Positions 1 to 5,211 of a stretch of DNA of 5,211 nt are shown here, piece after piece. This stretch comes from Candidatus Omnitrophica bacterium UBA5776. Its GTDB lineage: Bacteria; Omnitrophota; Gorgyraeia; Gygaellales; Profunditerraquicolaceae. The notes under the pieces were generated by a model. That model did no database searches and was not told the DNA's origin. It saw nothing but the letters and a program-made list of their open reading frames with translations. Position 1 is the first letter of the stretch; each line of letters begins with the position of its first letter. The position numbers and the translations under genes were made by a program. The DNA is taken from assembly GCA_002418595.1 (NCBI GenBank), contig DIEK01000019.1, positions 1 through 5,211 on the forward strand, written 5' to 3'.

Positions 1-924
1 GAGCCGCTGATGCGCCGTGTCGTACTCATCGCCAACACTTCCGATATGCCGGTGGCGGCCCGCGAGGCGTCCGTTTATACCGGGATTACGATTGCCGAAT
101 ATTATCGTGATATGGGCTATTCCGTCGCACTGATGGCAGACAGCACCAGTCGCTGGGCCGAAGCCATGCGTGAAATCTCCACTCGACTGGAAGAAATGCC
201 CGCCGAAGAAGGCTATCCCGCCTATCTGGGCGCTCGTATTGCATCCTTCTACGAACGGGCCGGCCGCGTCGTCTGTGCCGGCGCCCCTCAGCGTGAAGGC
301 GCCTTGTCTATCATCGGGGCTGTCAGCCCTCCCGGCGGTGACTTGTCCGACTCGGTTGTACAGGCCACACTGCACGTCGTCAAGGTCTTCTGGTCGCTCC
401 AGGCCCGTTTGGCCCAGCAGCGGCATTTCCCGGCCATCGACTGGCTGACCAGCTATTCCTTCTACAAACAGTATCTGCCCGATTCGTTCGAAGACAAAAA
501 TCGCGGACGCGAGTTCGCTGAGATGATCCAGCAGGCGATGTCGATCCTCGAGCAGGAATCGCAGTTGATCGAAATCGTCCGCTTGGTCGGTGCCGAATCC
601 ATCAGTGCCAAAGACCGCATGACGCTCGAAACGGCCAAGAGTATTCGCGAAGATTTCCTGCACCAGAACGCTTTCCATAAGGTCGATACCTACAGCCCCA
701 TTGATAAGCAGTACGAAATGGTCAAGCTCATCCTGCATTTCCATAAACAGGGACTGGCGGCGATCGAGCAGGGCATCGAGACGGCGGAATTGTTCAAACT
801 GTCGGTGCGTGAAGACATTGCCCGCGCCAAGTATCTGCCCAACGAAGAGACAGATAAGATTATTGCGATTCAGAGTAAGATCAATGAGCAGGTCAAGGCG
901 ATTAGTACAGTCGCAGTTGCCTGA
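1..924 (+). CDS. ntpA: V/A-type ATPase catalytic subunit A, C-terminal half (5' truncated by window edge)
   Basis: This is the catalytic subunit of the V1 sector, which binds and hydrolyses (or makes) ATP in the cytoplasmic head of the rotary V/A-ATPase. The frame is open from base 1, so the gene starts upstream. The 307 codons seen are about half of the usual 580-600. Visible family motifs, counted from base 1, are VVLIANTSDMPVAAREAS (7-24), the Walker B-type strand ending ALMADSTSRW (43-52; Asp47), EEMPAEEGYPAYL (about 64-76), SPPGGDLSDSV (about 110-120) and DWLTSYSFYKQYLPDS (about 147-162), followed by the helical C-terminal domain. The Walker A loop and catalytic Glu lie upstream and cannot be checked. 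Codon use is distinctive: about 20 Arg codons are all CGN, and there is no ATA. Subunit B follows after 53 bp. Identification is secure; only the assignment to a V-type rather than archaeal A-type label is loose. Confidence 0.96.
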   Translation, partial: EPLMRRVVLIANTSDMPVAAREASVYTGITIAEYYRDMGYSVALMADSTSRWAEAMREISTRLEEMPAEEGYPAYLGARIASFYERAGRVVCAGAPQREGALSIIGAVSPPGGDLSDSVVQATLHVVKVFWSLQARLAQQRHFPAIDWLTSYSFYKQYLPDSFEDKNRGREFAEMIQQAMSILEQESQLIEIVRLVGAESISAKDRMTLETAKSIREDFLHQNAFHKVDTYSPIDKQYEMVKLILHFHKQGLAAIEQGIETAELFKLSVREDIARAKYLPNEETDKIIAIQSKINEQVKAISTVAVA

Positions 925-966
925 CAAAACTAAAGCGTCCTTGTACGTAGTCGATAGGGATTGAAC

Positions 967-971
967 GGGAG
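967..971 (+). promoter_or_regulatory. Ribosome binding site of the subunit B gene
   Basis: GGGAG lies 6 bases before the ATG at 978 and supports that start. The 53-base A-B gap (925-977) shows no other clear signal: I see no promoter and no terminator hairpin in it, so A and B are probably cotranscribed. Confidence 0.6.
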
Positions 972-977
972 TTACCA

Positions 978-2354
978 ATGCTGAAAGAGTATAAAACAGT
1001 TTCTGAGATTTCCGGCCCGCTGATGCTGGTCGAAGGGGTCGATGGCGCTAAATACGGCCATATCGTCGATATAGAGCTGGGCGACGGCTCAATTCGCCAC
1101 GGCCAGATATTGCAGGTCGAAAAAGACAAAGTACTCGTGCAGGTCTTTGAAGGTACCGAGAGCATCAGCGTCAGCGATACCACCGTGCGGTTTCTCGGCA
1201 AGCCGATGGAACTTTCGGTCTCCAGGGATATTCTTGGTCGCGTCTTCAGCGGCACAGGCGTCCCCAAAGACAACGGCCCGAAGATCATCCCCACCAAAAA
1301 GCTGAACATCAACGGTAACCCGATCAATCCGTTTGCCCGCGACTATCCCAATGAATTCATTCAGACCGGCATCAGCACGATTGACGGACTGAATCCCCTC
1401 GTTCGCGGTCAGAAGCTGCCTATCTTCTCGGGTGCAGGTCTGCCCCACGACGAAATTACCGCACAGCTCGCCCGTCAGGCCGCTGTCCGCGGCAAAGGTG
1501 AATCCTTCGCCGTCGTCTTTGCGGCAATGGGCATCACCTTTGAGGCCGCTCAGTTTTTCATCAACGATCTGACCCAGACCGGCGCCATCGAGCGCGCGGC
1601 CCTGTTCATCAACTTGGCCAATGACCCGGCCATCGAGCGTATCGCGACCCCGCGCGTCGCCCTGACCGCTGCCGAATATCTGGCGTTCGAAGAAGATATG
1701 CACGTGCTGGTCATCCTGAACGATATGACCAACTACTGCGAGGCCCTCCGCGAAATCAGTGCCGCCCGAAAAGAAGTGCCGGGACGCCGCGGATATCCGG
1801 GCTATCTCTATACCGACTTGGCGACGATTTATGAACGTGCCGGCCGTGTTAAAGGCAAAAAAGGTTCAATCACCATGGTGCCCGTGCTGACCATGCCCGA
1901 AGATGACAAGACCCACCCGGTGCCCGACTTGACCGGTTATATCACCGAAGGCCAGATCATCCTGGCCCGAGACCTGCACCGTAAAGGCATATATCCTCCG
2001 GTGGACGTTCTGCCCAGTCTCTCCCGTTTGAAAGACAAGGGTATAGGCAGGGGAAAGACCAGAGAGGATCACTCCGACGTATTGAACCAGCTTTTCGCCT
2101 GTTACGCAAAAGGTAAGGAAGCGCGGGAACTGGCGGTGATTCTCGGCGAGGCCGCGCTCTCGGAGACGGACAAGCTTTATCTGCAATTTGCCGCCTCTTT
2201 CGAAGACAATTTCGTGCGCCAGGGAGAGAACGAAGACCGGGGCATAGAGGCGACTTTGGATCTGGGATGGGAGCTTTTGCGAAAACTGCCGCGCCAGGAG
2301 TTAAAACGCATCCGGCAGGAATACCTGGATAAATATTACGGCGTGAAAAGGTAA
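978..2354 (+). CDS. ntpB: V/A-type ATPase non-catalytic subunit B
   Basis: This is the B subunit of the V1 head, which alternates with A in the hexamer and supplies the arginine finger to the catalytic site. It is 458 aa, full length for the family. Residues 1-75 form the N-terminal beta-barrel ([18 protein letters not shown]). The nucleotide-binding-type core follows with a degenerate P-loop, [10 protein letters not shown] (151-160), as expected for a non-catalytic subunit. Later motifs are [21 protein letters not shown] (270-290) and [11 protein letters not shown] (345-355). Arg350 sits where the family has its arginine finger. The C-terminal helical part runs through LDLGWELL to LDKYY. The start has a GGGAG ribosome binding site, and the next gene begins 2 bp after the stop. 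Oddity: codon use changes inside the gene near residues 337-362. Before this, AGG occurs once (codon 83) and ATA twice (32, 44). After it, ATA occurs at 356 and 423 and AGG/AGA at 358, 362 and 458. Recombination or a chimeric contig is possible, although the protein reads as one intact family member. Confidence 0.97.
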   Translation: MLKEYKTVSEISGPLMLVEGVDGAKYGHIVDIELGDGSIRHGQILQVEKDKVLVQVFEGTESISVSDTTVRFLGKPMELSVSRDILGRVFSGTGVPKDNGPKIIPTKKLNINGNPINPFARDYPNEFIQTGISTIDGLNPLVRGQKLPIFSGAGLPHDEITAQLARQAAVRGKGESFAVVFAAMGITFEAAQFFINDLTQTGAIERAALFINLANDPAIERIATPRVALTAAEYLAFEEDMHVLVILNDMTNYCEALREISAARKEVPGRRGYPGYLYTDLATIYERAGRVKGKKGSITMVPVLTMPEDDKTHPVPDLTGYITEGQIILARDLHRKGIYPPVDVLPSLSRLKDKGIGRGKTREDHSDVLNQLFACYAKGKEARELAVILGEAALSETDKLYLQFAASFEDNFVRQGENEDRGIEATLDLGWELLRKLPRQELKRIRQEYLDKYYGVKR

Positions 2355-2356
2355 AC

Positions 2357-2977
2357 ATGATCCTGCGAGTCAACCCGAACAGAATGGAATTGCTGCGGCT
2401 GCGGCGCCGATTGGCGCTGGCCAGGCGCGGGCACAAACTCCTTCAGGATAAACTGGAGGAGATGATGCGCAGGTTCATGCTGATGTTGAAGGAGGTGGAC
2501 TCCGCTAAAGAGGAATTTCGCGTCAAGACGGCGGAGACCCTGCGGGCGCTTACTTACTGCCGCATCACCTCTTCCCCCGAGCAGTTCCTTTCGGCGGCAG
2601 GGAAGGTGGAGGTTGCTCTGCGCCTGGAGGTCTCCAGGGTCAGGATAATGAACGTGAGCGTCCCGGCTTTGAGAATGGAAGGCCTTTCCGTGAGCAGGCA
2701 TTATCCTCTGCTGGGGATATCCGGAGAGTTCGACCTGGCCGTGGACTCTTCGAAAGACTATATTCAAACCGTTCTGAAGCTCGCCGGGATATTCAAATCG
2801 CTGGAGATCCTTTCCGACGAGATCGAGCGTACCAGGCGCCGCGTGAACGCCCTGGAATATATGCTGATCCCCTCGCTGCAGGACACCATACGTTACATCA
2901 CCCAAAAACTCAACGAGATAGAGAGAGGTAATCTTACCCGCCTGATGCGCGTGAAGGATATCGTGCGCGCGCATTGA
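2357..2977 (+). CDS. ntpD: V/A-type ATPase subunit D (central rotor shaft)
   Basis: Subunit D is the long antiparallel coiled coil that turns inside the A3B3 head and couples it to the membrane rotor. The 206 aa are a normal family length. The N-terminal helix carries the family pattern VNPNRMELLRLRRRL...GHKLLQDKLEEM (5-36). The C-terminal helix carries RRVNALEYMLIPSLQDTIRYI (161-181) and ERGNLTRLMRVKDIV (189-203). The middle (about 70-135) is the variable head portion. The start lies 2 bp after the B stop, with AAAAGG (2346-2351) at the end of B as a probable ribosome binding site, so translation is likely coupled to B. Codon use differs from subunit A: 9 of 27 Arg codons are AGG/AGA, at least five Ile are ATA, and GAG is strongly preferred over GAA. 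No further V-ATPase gene follows. The TGA stop is embedded in the -35 box of the next promoter. Confidence 0.96.
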   Translation: MILRVNPNRMELLRLRRRLALARRGHKLLQDKLEEMMRRFMLMLKEVDSAKEEFRVKTAETLRALTYCRITSSPEQFLSAAGKVEVALRLEVSRVRIMNVSVPALRMEGLSVSRHYPLLGISGEFDLAVDSSKDYIQTVLKLAGIFKSLEILSDEIERTRRRVNALEYMLIPSLQDTIRYITQKLNEIERGNLTRLMRVKDIVRAH

Positions 2978-3002
2978 CAGCGGCGTATTTATAAATTATA
3001 CT
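2974..3002 (+). promoter_or_regulatory. Sigma70-type promoter of tRNA-Val
   Basis: A perfect TTGACA -35 box (2974-2979) is separated by 17 bases from TATACT (2997-3002), a 5/6 match to TATAAT. The predicted transcription start is near 3009, only about five bases before the mature tRNA. The -35 box overlaps the TGA stop of the subunit D gene (2975-2977). The match in both boxes and the ideal spacing make this one of the clearest signals in the window. Confidence 0.85.
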
Positions 3003-3013
3003 TGTTTCTCTGC

Positions 3014-3087
3014 GGGCGGTTGGCGCAATTGGTTAGCGCGCTTGATTTACATTCAAGAGGTTACAGGTTCAAGTCCTGTACCGCCCA
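3014..3087 (+). tRNA. tRNA-Val (anticodon UAC)
   Basis: The cloverleaf folds completely. The acceptor GGGCGGT (3014-3020) pairs with ACCGCCC (3080-3086). The D stem is GCGC/GCGC around a loop containing GG. The anticodon stem CTTGA/TCAAG encloses TTTACAT, so the anticodon is TAC at 3048-3050 and reads GUA, with wobble to other Val codons. The T stem ACAGG/CCTGT has loop TTCAAGT, and the discriminator is A (3087). GTG follows, so CCA is not encoded and must be added by a nucleotidyltransferase. The gene has its own promoter immediately upstream. The CTTGA/TCAAG stem and seven-base loop leave no ambiguity in the anticodon. Confidence 0.96.
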
Positions 3088-3088
3088 G

Positions 3089-3122
3089 TGTTCTTCTCGT
3101 GCTTGCCGGAGACCGGAGAACA
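3089..3122 (+). other. Potential stem-loop just downstream of tRNA-Val
   Basis: TGTTCT (3089-3094) can pair with AGAACA (3117-3122), enclosing a small hairpin of CCGG-AGA-CCGG (3106-3116). It begins two bases after the mature tRNA 3' end. It could be a 3' trailer structure affecting tRNA processing or transcript ends. No T run follows, so it is not a standard intrinsic terminator. It may also be chance. Confidence 0.3.
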
Positions 3123-3142
3123 TAGAAGCCAGCCGGGGTACG

Positions 3143-3160
3143 CCTGTCAGACAGGATTTT
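3143..3160 (+). terminator. Weak intrinsic terminator candidate after tRNA-Val
   Basis: The 13-base inverted repeat CCTGTCAGACAGG (3143-3155) can form a 4-bp CCTG/CAGG hairpin with a five-base loop, followed by ATTTTAT. It lies about 55 bases after tRNA-Val and before the tRNA-Asp promoter, where a terminator would be expected. The short stem makes it weak, and it might instead be a protein-binding palindrome. Confidence 0.35.
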
Positions 3161-3216
3161 ATCTCTCTGCGCGGCAGTATCTTGCGATAATGTCCATCGG
3201 CGGAATAAACAAAAGA

Positions 3217-3244
3217 TTGCAAAAACCCCGGATTCGGGTATAAT
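3217..3244 (+). promoter_or_regulatory. Sigma70-type promoter of tRNA-Asp
   Basis: TTGCAA (3217-3222, 5/6 match to TTGACA) is separated by 16 bases from a perfect TATAAT (3239-3244). The predicted start is near 3251, about 15 bases before the mature tRNA. The spacer contains the inverted repeat CCCG-GATT-CGGG (3227-3238), abutting the -10 box. The rest of the 178-base inter-tRNA gap holds only the two weak structures listed for it. I see no gene there. Confidence 0.82.
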
Positions 3245-3265
3245 AACAAACACTCTGTAATTTAA

Positions 3266-3341
3266 GGGGTCGTAGTGTAGCCTGGTTTAACACGTCGCCC
3301 TGTCACGGCGAAGATCGCGAGTTCAAATCTCGTCGACCCCG
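3266..3341 (+). tRNA. tRNA-Asp (anticodon GUC)
   Basis: The cloverleaf is complete. The acceptor GGGGTCG (3266-3272) pairs with CGACCCC (3334-3340). The D stem is GTGT/ACAC with an 11-base loop containing GG. The anticodon stem TCGCC/GGCGA encloses CTGTCAC, so the anticodon is GTC at 3302-3304. The T stem GCGAG/CTCGT (one G-U pair) has loop TTCAAAT. The discriminator is G (3341), the identity base expected for Asp. CCA is not encoded; TTTTT (3342-3346) follows directly, which may help end transcription. It has its own promoter rather than being cotranscribed with tRNA-Val. Confidence 0.96.
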
Positions 3342-3371
3342 TTTTTCCCCCCTCGCTCCTTTCCGATCCGG

Positions 3372-3385
3372 GAACGCCGGCGTTC
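3372..3385. repeat. Perfect 14-bp palindrome upstream of the block 3 operon
   Basis: GAACGCCGGCGTTC is a perfect inverted repeat (7+7) in the 127-base gap between tRNA-Asp and the tRNA-binding-domain gene. It lies about 55 bases before the -10 box. No T run follows, so it is not an obvious terminator. A dyad at this distance could be a transcription factor site. A single occurrence in a GC-rich segment may be chance. Confidence 0.4.
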
Positions 3386-3437
3386 GATATCGCCAAGCCC
3401 CCCACGATAAAACAGTCCTGCCCGGGGTCTCTCTTTA

Positions 3438-3446
3438 TGATATAAT
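3438..3446 (+). promoter_or_regulatory. Extended -10 promoter of the tRNA-binding/YkgJ/DUF2156 operon
   Basis: TG-A-TATAAT (3438-3446) is a perfect extended -10 element. The -35 position is poor (CTGCCC at 3418-3423 is the best at a 17-base spacing), as is usual when TGn is present. The expected start near 3453 would give a 5' leader of only about 16 bases that already contains the ribosome binding site. Confidence 0.7.
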
Positions 3447-3456
3447 ACCAACGAAC

Positions 3457-3462
3457 AGGAGG
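3457..3462 (+). promoter_or_regulatory. Strong ribosome binding site (AGGAGG)
   Basis: A consensus AGGAGG lies 6 bases before the ATG at 3469. It fixes the start of the tRNA-binding-domain gene and is the only strong ribosome binding site in the three-gene block. The two downstream genes probably depend on coupled translation. Confidence 0.85.
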
Positions 3463-3468
3463 ATAGAT

Positions 3469-3789
3469 ATGGCTACGATAGATGATTTCAAGAAACTGGA
3501 ATTCAGGATCGCCGAGATAAAAGATGCCGTTGAGCACCCGCAGGCGGACAGGCTTTACGTGTTGAAGGTCGATGTGGGGGGCAGTGAAAAACAGATCGTC
3601 GCCGGCATCCGCGCCGGTTATGGAAAAGAAGATTTGATCGGGAAACAGGTTGTGCTGGTGAATAACCTCGAACCGGCGGTGCTGCGCGGCGTAGAGAGCC
3701 AGGGGATGTTGCTGGCGGCTTCGGACGAGCAGGGAGTGTGCCTGGTGTCCCCGTTGCGCAGGGTGATTCCGGGCAGCGTGGTGAAATGA
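3469..3789 (+). CDS. Standalone tRNA-binding OB-fold protein (MetRS C-terminal domain / Trbp111 type)
   Basis: The 106 aa are a single tRNA-binding OB domain, as found at the C-terminus of many bacterial methionyl-tRNA synthetases and in free-standing Trbp111-like and CsaA-like proteins. The sequence shows the family order: IDDFKKLEFRIAEI (4-17), HPQADRLYVLKVDVG (23-37), KQIVAGIRAGY (41-51), then the diagnostic VLVNNLEPAVLRGVESQGMLLAA (62-84) and a closing PG (101-102). No catalytic synthetase domain is attached, and the AGGAGG site and promoter show that the short form is the real gene. Likely roles are non-specific binding of the tRNA elbow, as a dimer, or supplying the missing C-terminal domain to a shorter MetRS encoded elsewhere. 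A CsaA-type chaperone role is less likely, because the sequence looks closer to MetRS-C. The stop overlaps the next start (ATGA, 3786-3789), so the genes are translationally coupled. Confidence 0.93.
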   Translation: MATIDDFKKLEFRIAEIKDAVEHPQADRLYVLKVDVGGSEKQIVAGIRAGYGKEDLIGKQVVLVNNLEPAVLRGVESQGMLLAASDEQGVCLVSPLRRVIPGSVVK

Positions 3790-4283
3790 TAAAACAACTG
3801 CTGGATTGCTCCGTTTGCCTGCAATGCCGGGGGTGCTGCCGATTCTCGGAAGGAAACTCCATTTGGGTCCCTGTCTTGAGCAGCGCAGAGCAGGACAGCG
3901 TTTCTAAGGCCTGCCCCGGAGAGGGCGTCGTTGCCGGCGGGAGGCTCGCTACCGTCCCGGCTCCCGAAGAGGGGCTCCATTATTGCGTTCTTTTTTCTCC
4001 TTCCGGGAATTCCTGCAGGCTTTATTCCCGCCGTCCGCTGGAGTGCAGGCTTTATCCTTTTTTGATCAACCTTAATCCGGACAACGGCAGGGTGTTCCTT
4101 TGTTTGGACATGAACTGCCCGTTCGCGGCCGAGCATCACAAGGACTCTTCTTTTCGCGAATACGCCGGGTGTCTGGCGGAGTATCTTAATTCGCCTGCGC
4201 GGCTGGAGTTTTTTCGCAGGGAGAAGCGGCTGCTCCAGTCTTATCCGGGGGAGATGCCGGAGTTTGCCGAGATCAAGATTTGA
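3786..4283 (+). CDS. YkgJ-family cysteine-cluster protein (putative Zn/Fe-binding)
   Basis: The protein has 165 aa when started at the ATG that overlaps the preceding stop (ATGA). An in-frame ATG at 3738 is inside the upstream gene and less plausible. The family is recognised by its cysteine pattern: an N-terminal CSVCLQCRGCC (Cys8, 11, 14, 17, 18), then C67, C77, and the signature CRLYSRRPLECRLYPF (77-92, with Cys87), followed by Cys106 and Cys111. Such proteins are proposed to chelate zinc or an iron-sulfur cluster, and their biochemical role is generally unknown. There is no signal peptide or membrane segment, so it is probably cytosolic. The C-terminal 45 residues are charged and helical-looking. 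No good ribosome binding site precedes it, consistent with coupling to the gene before. It may mature, sense for or act with its neighbours, but nothing in the sequence proves a function. Confidence 0.88.
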   Translation: MIKQLLDCSVCLQCRGCCRFSEGNSIWVPVLSSAEQDSVSKACPGEGVVAGGRLATVPAPEEGLHYCVLFSPSGNSCRLYSRRPLECRLYPFLINLNPDNGRVFLCLDMNCPFAAEHHKDSSFREYAGCLAEYLNSPARLEFFRREKRLLQSYPGEMPEFAEIKI

Positions 4284-4285
4284 AC

Positions 4286-5203
4286 ATGGGACCGGTCGAC
4301 CTACTGCCCGAACATAAACCCTGTTTTTTGGAATACCTCGCGCTTTTCAGCGGTTGCCGCCTGAGCGCTTACGCCGCGGAAAATATATACATCTGGAGCG
4401 GTCTTTACCGGATCAGATGGGCGGTATTCGCAGACTGCCTTTGCGTTTTTTTCGAGGACAAGAACGGACGGTTCCTTTATCTGCCGCCTCTGGGTAAAGG
4501 GGAGGAGTGCCGGAGGGAGGCGGCGAGCAGAAGTTTTCTTTACATGCGGGAAAAGAACGGGGATGCCGCCGGAGTCGGCAGAATGGAGAATGTCCCCGGA
4601 GAGATGCTTGCCTCTTTCGGCGACGCTTATCGGGCCCGGCCTTCGATGCGCGAATATATCTGTTCCAGGGATGACCTGACGGGACTGCGCGGAAACACCT
4701 TCAAACATAAACGGTCCTGTTGTAATTATTTCGCCGGGAAATACGAATACGAATACCGGGATTTTCGTTTTGCCTCGCGCAAAGAAATACACGAGCTTTA
4801 CGGGACATGGGCAGGACAGCGGCGTAAGAGAAAAGACAGGGTTTACGACGGGATGATTGCGGACTCGCGCCTGGCGCTGGACAGGGCTCTCTCGGCCTCC
4901 GGCGTCCTGGCTTACCGAGGAGGAGCGCTTTTCGTGCAGGGGGAATTGAAGGGGTTCACTCTCGGGTATCCCTTGAACGCGGATACCTTCTGCGTGCTTT
5001 ATGAATTCACCGATCTTTCCTGCAAGGGCGCCGCGCAGTTCATCTTTCGGGAATTCTGCCGCAGCCTGGACGGGTATCGGAGCATAAACGTGATGGACGA
5101 TTCCGGGCTGGAGAACCTGCGCCGGGTCAAGATGTCTTATCGTCCGCGGGAGATAGTGCAGGCATATTCCGTTTTTCCCGCGGGGGTGAAGATTGTAAAC
5201 TGA
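4286..5203 (+). CDS. DUF2156 protein (phosphatidylglycerol lysyltransferase C-terminal-like, GNAT fold)
   Basis: This 305-aa protein matches the DUF2156 family, whose fold is that of the C-terminal catalytic domain of MprF/LPG synthase, which moves amino acids from aminoacyl-tRNA to lipid. Visible family features are the N-terminal YIWSGLYRIRWAVF region (35-48), REYICSRDDLTGLRGNTFKHKRSCCNYF (122-149), then GVLAYRGGALFVQGELKGFTLGYPL (206-230), TFCVLYEFTD (234-243), KGAAQFIFREFC (247-258) and YRSINVMDDSGLENLRRVKMSYRP (264-287). These are two tandem GNAT-like halves. There is no membrane segment, so it lacks the flippase part of MprF and is probably soluble. The true substrate is unknown. ATG 4286 is chosen, 2 bp after the YkgJ stop; a TTG at 4280 overlapping that stop is an alternative that adds two residues. 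Neither has a strong ribosome binding site. It ends 8 bases before the window edge. Confidence 0.88.
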   Translation: MGPVDLLPEHKPCFLEYLALFSGCRLSAYAAENIYIWSGLYRIRWAVFADCLCVFFEDKNGRFLYLPPLGKGEECRREAASRSFLYMREKNGDAAGVGRMENVPGEMLASFGDAYRARPSMREYICSRDDLTGLRGNTFKHKRSCCNYFAGKYEYEYRDFRFASRKEIHELYGTWAGQRRKRKDRVYDGMIADSRLALDRALSASGVLAYRGGALFVQGELKGFTLGYPLNADTFCVLYEFTDLSCKGAAQFIFREFCRSLDGYRSINVMDDSGLENLRRVKMSYRPREIVQAYSVFPAGVKIVN

Positions 5204-5211
5204 AGTGCGAC

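Noticed and set aside
151..160. Possible loss of nucleotide-binding function in subunit B from its degenerate P-loop (residues 151-160 of B)
   Set aside because: A degenerate P-loop is normal for the non-catalytic B subunits of V/A-ATPases, so it is not a defect. The coordinates given here are residue numbers of B.
1089..1703. 204-aa antisense ORF within the B gene
   Set aside because: It is a shadow of a clearly identified conserved gene in GC-rich DNA, as are the antisense ORFs at 902-1327, 1957-2436, 2336-2974, 3618-4139 and 4301-4792.
3002..3190. 62-aa + strand ORF running through tRNA-Val
   Set aside because: Its first half is a translation of the tRNA gene itself, and it has no homology-like features. 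Antisense ORFs at 3053-3253 and 3061-3249 overlap the same tRNA and are rejected for the same reason.
3342..3346. TTTTT directly after tRNA-Asp as an intrinsic terminator
   Set aside because: There is no dedicated GC hairpin apart from the tRNA itself. It may aid termination, but I cannot support a separate terminator.
3262..3537. 91-aa - strand ORF across tRNA-Asp and the operon promoter
   Set aside because: It is antisense to the complete tRNA, the promoter, the AGGAGG site and the start of the tRNA-binding-domain gene. It resembles no family.
3738..3785. Upstream in-frame ATG that would extend the YkgJ-type protein by 16 residues
   Set aside because: It lies deep in the preceding gene and has no good ribosome binding site. 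The ATGA overlap start gives the normal N-terminus, with the cysteine motif beginning at residue 8.
5205..5211. GTG just after the DUF2156 stop as the start of a further gene
   Set aside because: Only seven bases remain and no ribosome binding site is well placed, so it cannot be judged.

Overview
The window is a bacterial chromosome segment, probably from an uncultivated lineage. It has three blocks, nearly all encoded on the + strand. No phylum can be fixed from the sequence alone. The AGG/AGA- and ATA-tolerant, GAG-rich codon use of the right-hand two thirds, with a V-type ATPase, would suit an Omnitrophota-like or other candidate-phylum genome. That is a guess.

Block 1 (1-2977) is the end of a V/A-type ATPase operon. 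It holds the C-terminal half of catalytic subunit A (cut by the window edge), the complete non-catalytic subunit B, and the central-stalk subunit D. Together A, B and D form the catalytic head and rotor shaft of the V1 sector. The A-B-D order with D last is a known arrangement. No I, K, E, C or F subunit is visible after D.

Block 2 (about 2974-3341) holds two tRNA genes, tRNA-Val(UAC) and tRNA-Asp(GUC). Each has its own recognisable sigma70-type promoter, and neither encodes the 3' CCA. The -35 box of the tRNA-Val promoter overlaps the stop codon of the D gene.

Block 3 (about 3438-5203) is a compact three-gene operon behind an extended -10 promoter and a strong AGGAGG ribosome binding site. 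It encodes a standalone MetRS-C/Trbp111-type tRNA-binding domain, a YkgJ-type cysteine-cluster protein (ATGA overlap with the first gene), and a DUF2156 protein related to the C-terminal GNAT domain of phosphatidylglycerol lysyltransferase. A tRNA-binding OB domain together with a relative of aminoacyl-tRNA-using transferases is the most intriguing functional association here, but it is inference only.

The most conspicuous anomaly is inside the B gene. Codon use changes sharply around base 1985-2060, within the conserved segment around Arg350. Upstream (all of the A fragment and three quarters of B) AGG/AGA and ATA are almost absent. Downstream (the tail of B, D and the later genes) they are common. 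This points to a recombination junction or a chimeric metagenomic assembly, so linkage between the left 2 kb and the rest should be treated with caution.
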